Origin: Camarhynchus parvulus
Lineage: Eukaryota; Chordata; Aves; Passeriformes; Thraupidae
Length of the DNA stretch: 64,000 nucleotides
NCBI RefSeq assembly: GCF_901933205.1
Contig: NC_044600.1
Span: 8,408,501-8,472,500 of the forward strand
Reading direction: 5' to 3'
Part shown: positions 62,614-64,000 of the stretch, piece after piece
How positions within the stretch are numbered: the first letter of the stretch is position 1
How the letters are laid out: the number at the start of each line of letters is the position of its first letter
Notes under the pieces: generated by a model
Database searches by the model: none
What the model was told of the DNA's origin: nothing
Seen by the model: the letters and a program-made list of their open reading frames with translations, nothing else
Program-made: the position numbers and the translations under genes

Positions 62614-64000
62614 ATCCAAACACTGAGATGGGACATCTTTATCTTTTGAAGTCTACATGCAGTTACATCCAGCTCTTAGAGCCCAGTTCATGGGGAAAAC
62701 AAAAATCCTTACTTTGGACTCAATATAAACATCAACTTTTCATTCAAATGCTGTCCTAAGAAAGAGTACAAGAAATCAGATGTTTATGTGATTCTTTTGT
62801 CAATCTTACAAGACCAAAAGACATGAGACGAGGAATGATGACAAACAAGCCATGGAAGTGTCCCAGATATGCAGGACATTGTCTCACTAATAAAATGAAG
62901 TCAGTAGATCATTATCCAGCATCCCCAATGTTTCAGCCCTGCCTGAAGAAGCAGTCTTGAGAGGAGCTGTTCACAAGCCTCATTTCAGCAATGAAAATCC
63001 TGACAGACATGAGAAGGCAAATGTCACACAGCCAGTCAGGCTGCTAAAGGCCTCTTCCCTTGATGCTCTGAATAAATACATCCACATTGCTATTTCTGTT
63101 TCATAGGAAGGGTATGAAGTTGTGAAGCAGGGAGAGCCTGCACTGCTAGGACACGTTAGCAGGCTGTGTGCCAGGCAGGCAGCTCAGCACAGACACAGCC
63201 AGGAGATCAGGACCCAGCAGCTGGGAGAATTTCAAAGCAGACATCATCTACTGGGATGGGTGGTTTCCAGCAGCTCCTCTGCTTCAGCACAGAGCCAACT
63301 GCTGGGCCAGCTCAGGCCCTGCTTTCCGAAGAACCCACTGACCCACTAAGGGAACAGCAGGAGAAAGGCTGAAACTACCACAGGAAGGACAGGAACAGTT
63401 TCCATTTTTGTTTAAATCACCCACTTCATCAGTGGCAAAAGTGCCCCAGGCTGCATGGAGCATATTTAAGTGCCAGCCCCTGCAAGCACCAAGCACAATG
63501 AGAGAGGAAGGAACAGCAAGGGAAGTGCCAGGGCTCTGTGTGCTGGGAGGGCTGCAGGGACACTGGCAAGAAGGTTCCTGGCCCCTCATCCATGAAACAG
63601 GGAACAACACAACCATGGGGACATCTCAGCCAGAGCCACATGAGAGCACTTCTATAGGAAAAACAAAACCTGACACACAGAAAACAGGTTTTTGTCACAC
63701 AGCTGTTGCTTGCAAACATGTTGGTAATCCATCACAATAGTCTAGCCCCAGATGGACTGAGACTGAGATGGGAAAGCTTATCTTTCCTTCAGCATTTGTG
63801 TACCACAGCATCATGCCCCACCCCACTGGGCTTCTCAAACACTGCCTGAGCTTTCCTTGATGTTGCTCAGCCTCCTGATGTCAATGAAAGAACCTGTGTA
63901 TTGATTAAAGCTACCTCAGGAGAGCCAGGGTCCTTATGGCACATGTTTTGAGTTACAGAACTTACAGGTGAGGATAACAACCCCTTGGCATTTCACAGCT
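62614..64000. other. noncoding sequence to the window edge
   Basis: AT-rich to about 63100, then GC-richer (63120-63640) with frames open on both strands (63284-63616 and 63429-63719 minus; 63122-63349 and 63408-63740 plus), all overlapping and unrecognised. Any gene extending beyond 64000 cannot be judged. Confidence 0.45.

Noticed and set aside
1..64000. Search for CRISPR arrays, operons, phage or integrated virus genes
   Set aside because: No spaced direct repeats, no tightly packed ORFs with ribosome-binding sites, no LTR pairs and no recognisable viral protein motifs; the sequence has vertebrate character throughout.

Overview
The window looks like vertebrate nuclear DNA, most likely from a bird. 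The best evidence is four fragments of CR1 LINE retrotransposons. Two begin with the antisense CR1 3' terminus (AGAATCATAG-type, at 784 and 47319). One runs in sense orientation to its 3' end near 24548, and one is an internal antisense piece at 15044-15428. A fifth fragment (about 18765-18960) resembles an older L3/CR1-like LINE, also antisense. CR1 also occurs in turtles and crocodilians, so 'bird' is an inference. The sequence is AT-rich and strongly CpG-depleted, with scattered GC-richer patches, as in methylated vertebrate DNA. Nothing suggests bacteria, phage, plasmid or virus.

I cannot support a complete protein-coding gene. Open frames are short (longest about 194 codons), start at arbitrary ATGs, overlap open frames on the other strand in GC-rich patches, and match no family I recognise. 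The window is best read as intergenic or deep-intronic DNA. One short minus-strand segment (34149 down to about 34069) has an acceptor-like tract followed by protein-like codons and is flagged as a weak exon candidate.

Layout: 1-5 kb holds a CR1 piece, an AT-rich block and a 52-bp tandem duplication (5015-5127). 5-15 kb is unique sequence with several perfect short inverted repeats and two longer but unconvincing ORFs. 15-25 kb holds three LINE fragments, an (AT)n microsatellite and a very compact CpG-dense block in AT-rich surroundings (23672-23786). 30-33 kb has three AT-rich, homeodomain-motif-rich blocks with the look of conserved noncoding enhancers. 38.2-39.0 kb is the most CpG-rich stretch, with a possible G-quadruplex, a YY1-like site and two CTCF-like sites in the same orientation 50 bp apart, so it may be an insulator or an unannotated promoter. 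43.4-43.7 kb is another enhancer-like block with an octamer motif and two adjacent hairpins. 47-64 kb is unique sequence with a CR1 remnant, small tandem repeats, a CpG micro-cluster (57302-57383) and an (AAAT)n array.

The functional content, if any, is therefore probably regulatory. The conserved-element calls rest on texture and motifs only; no alignment was possible.
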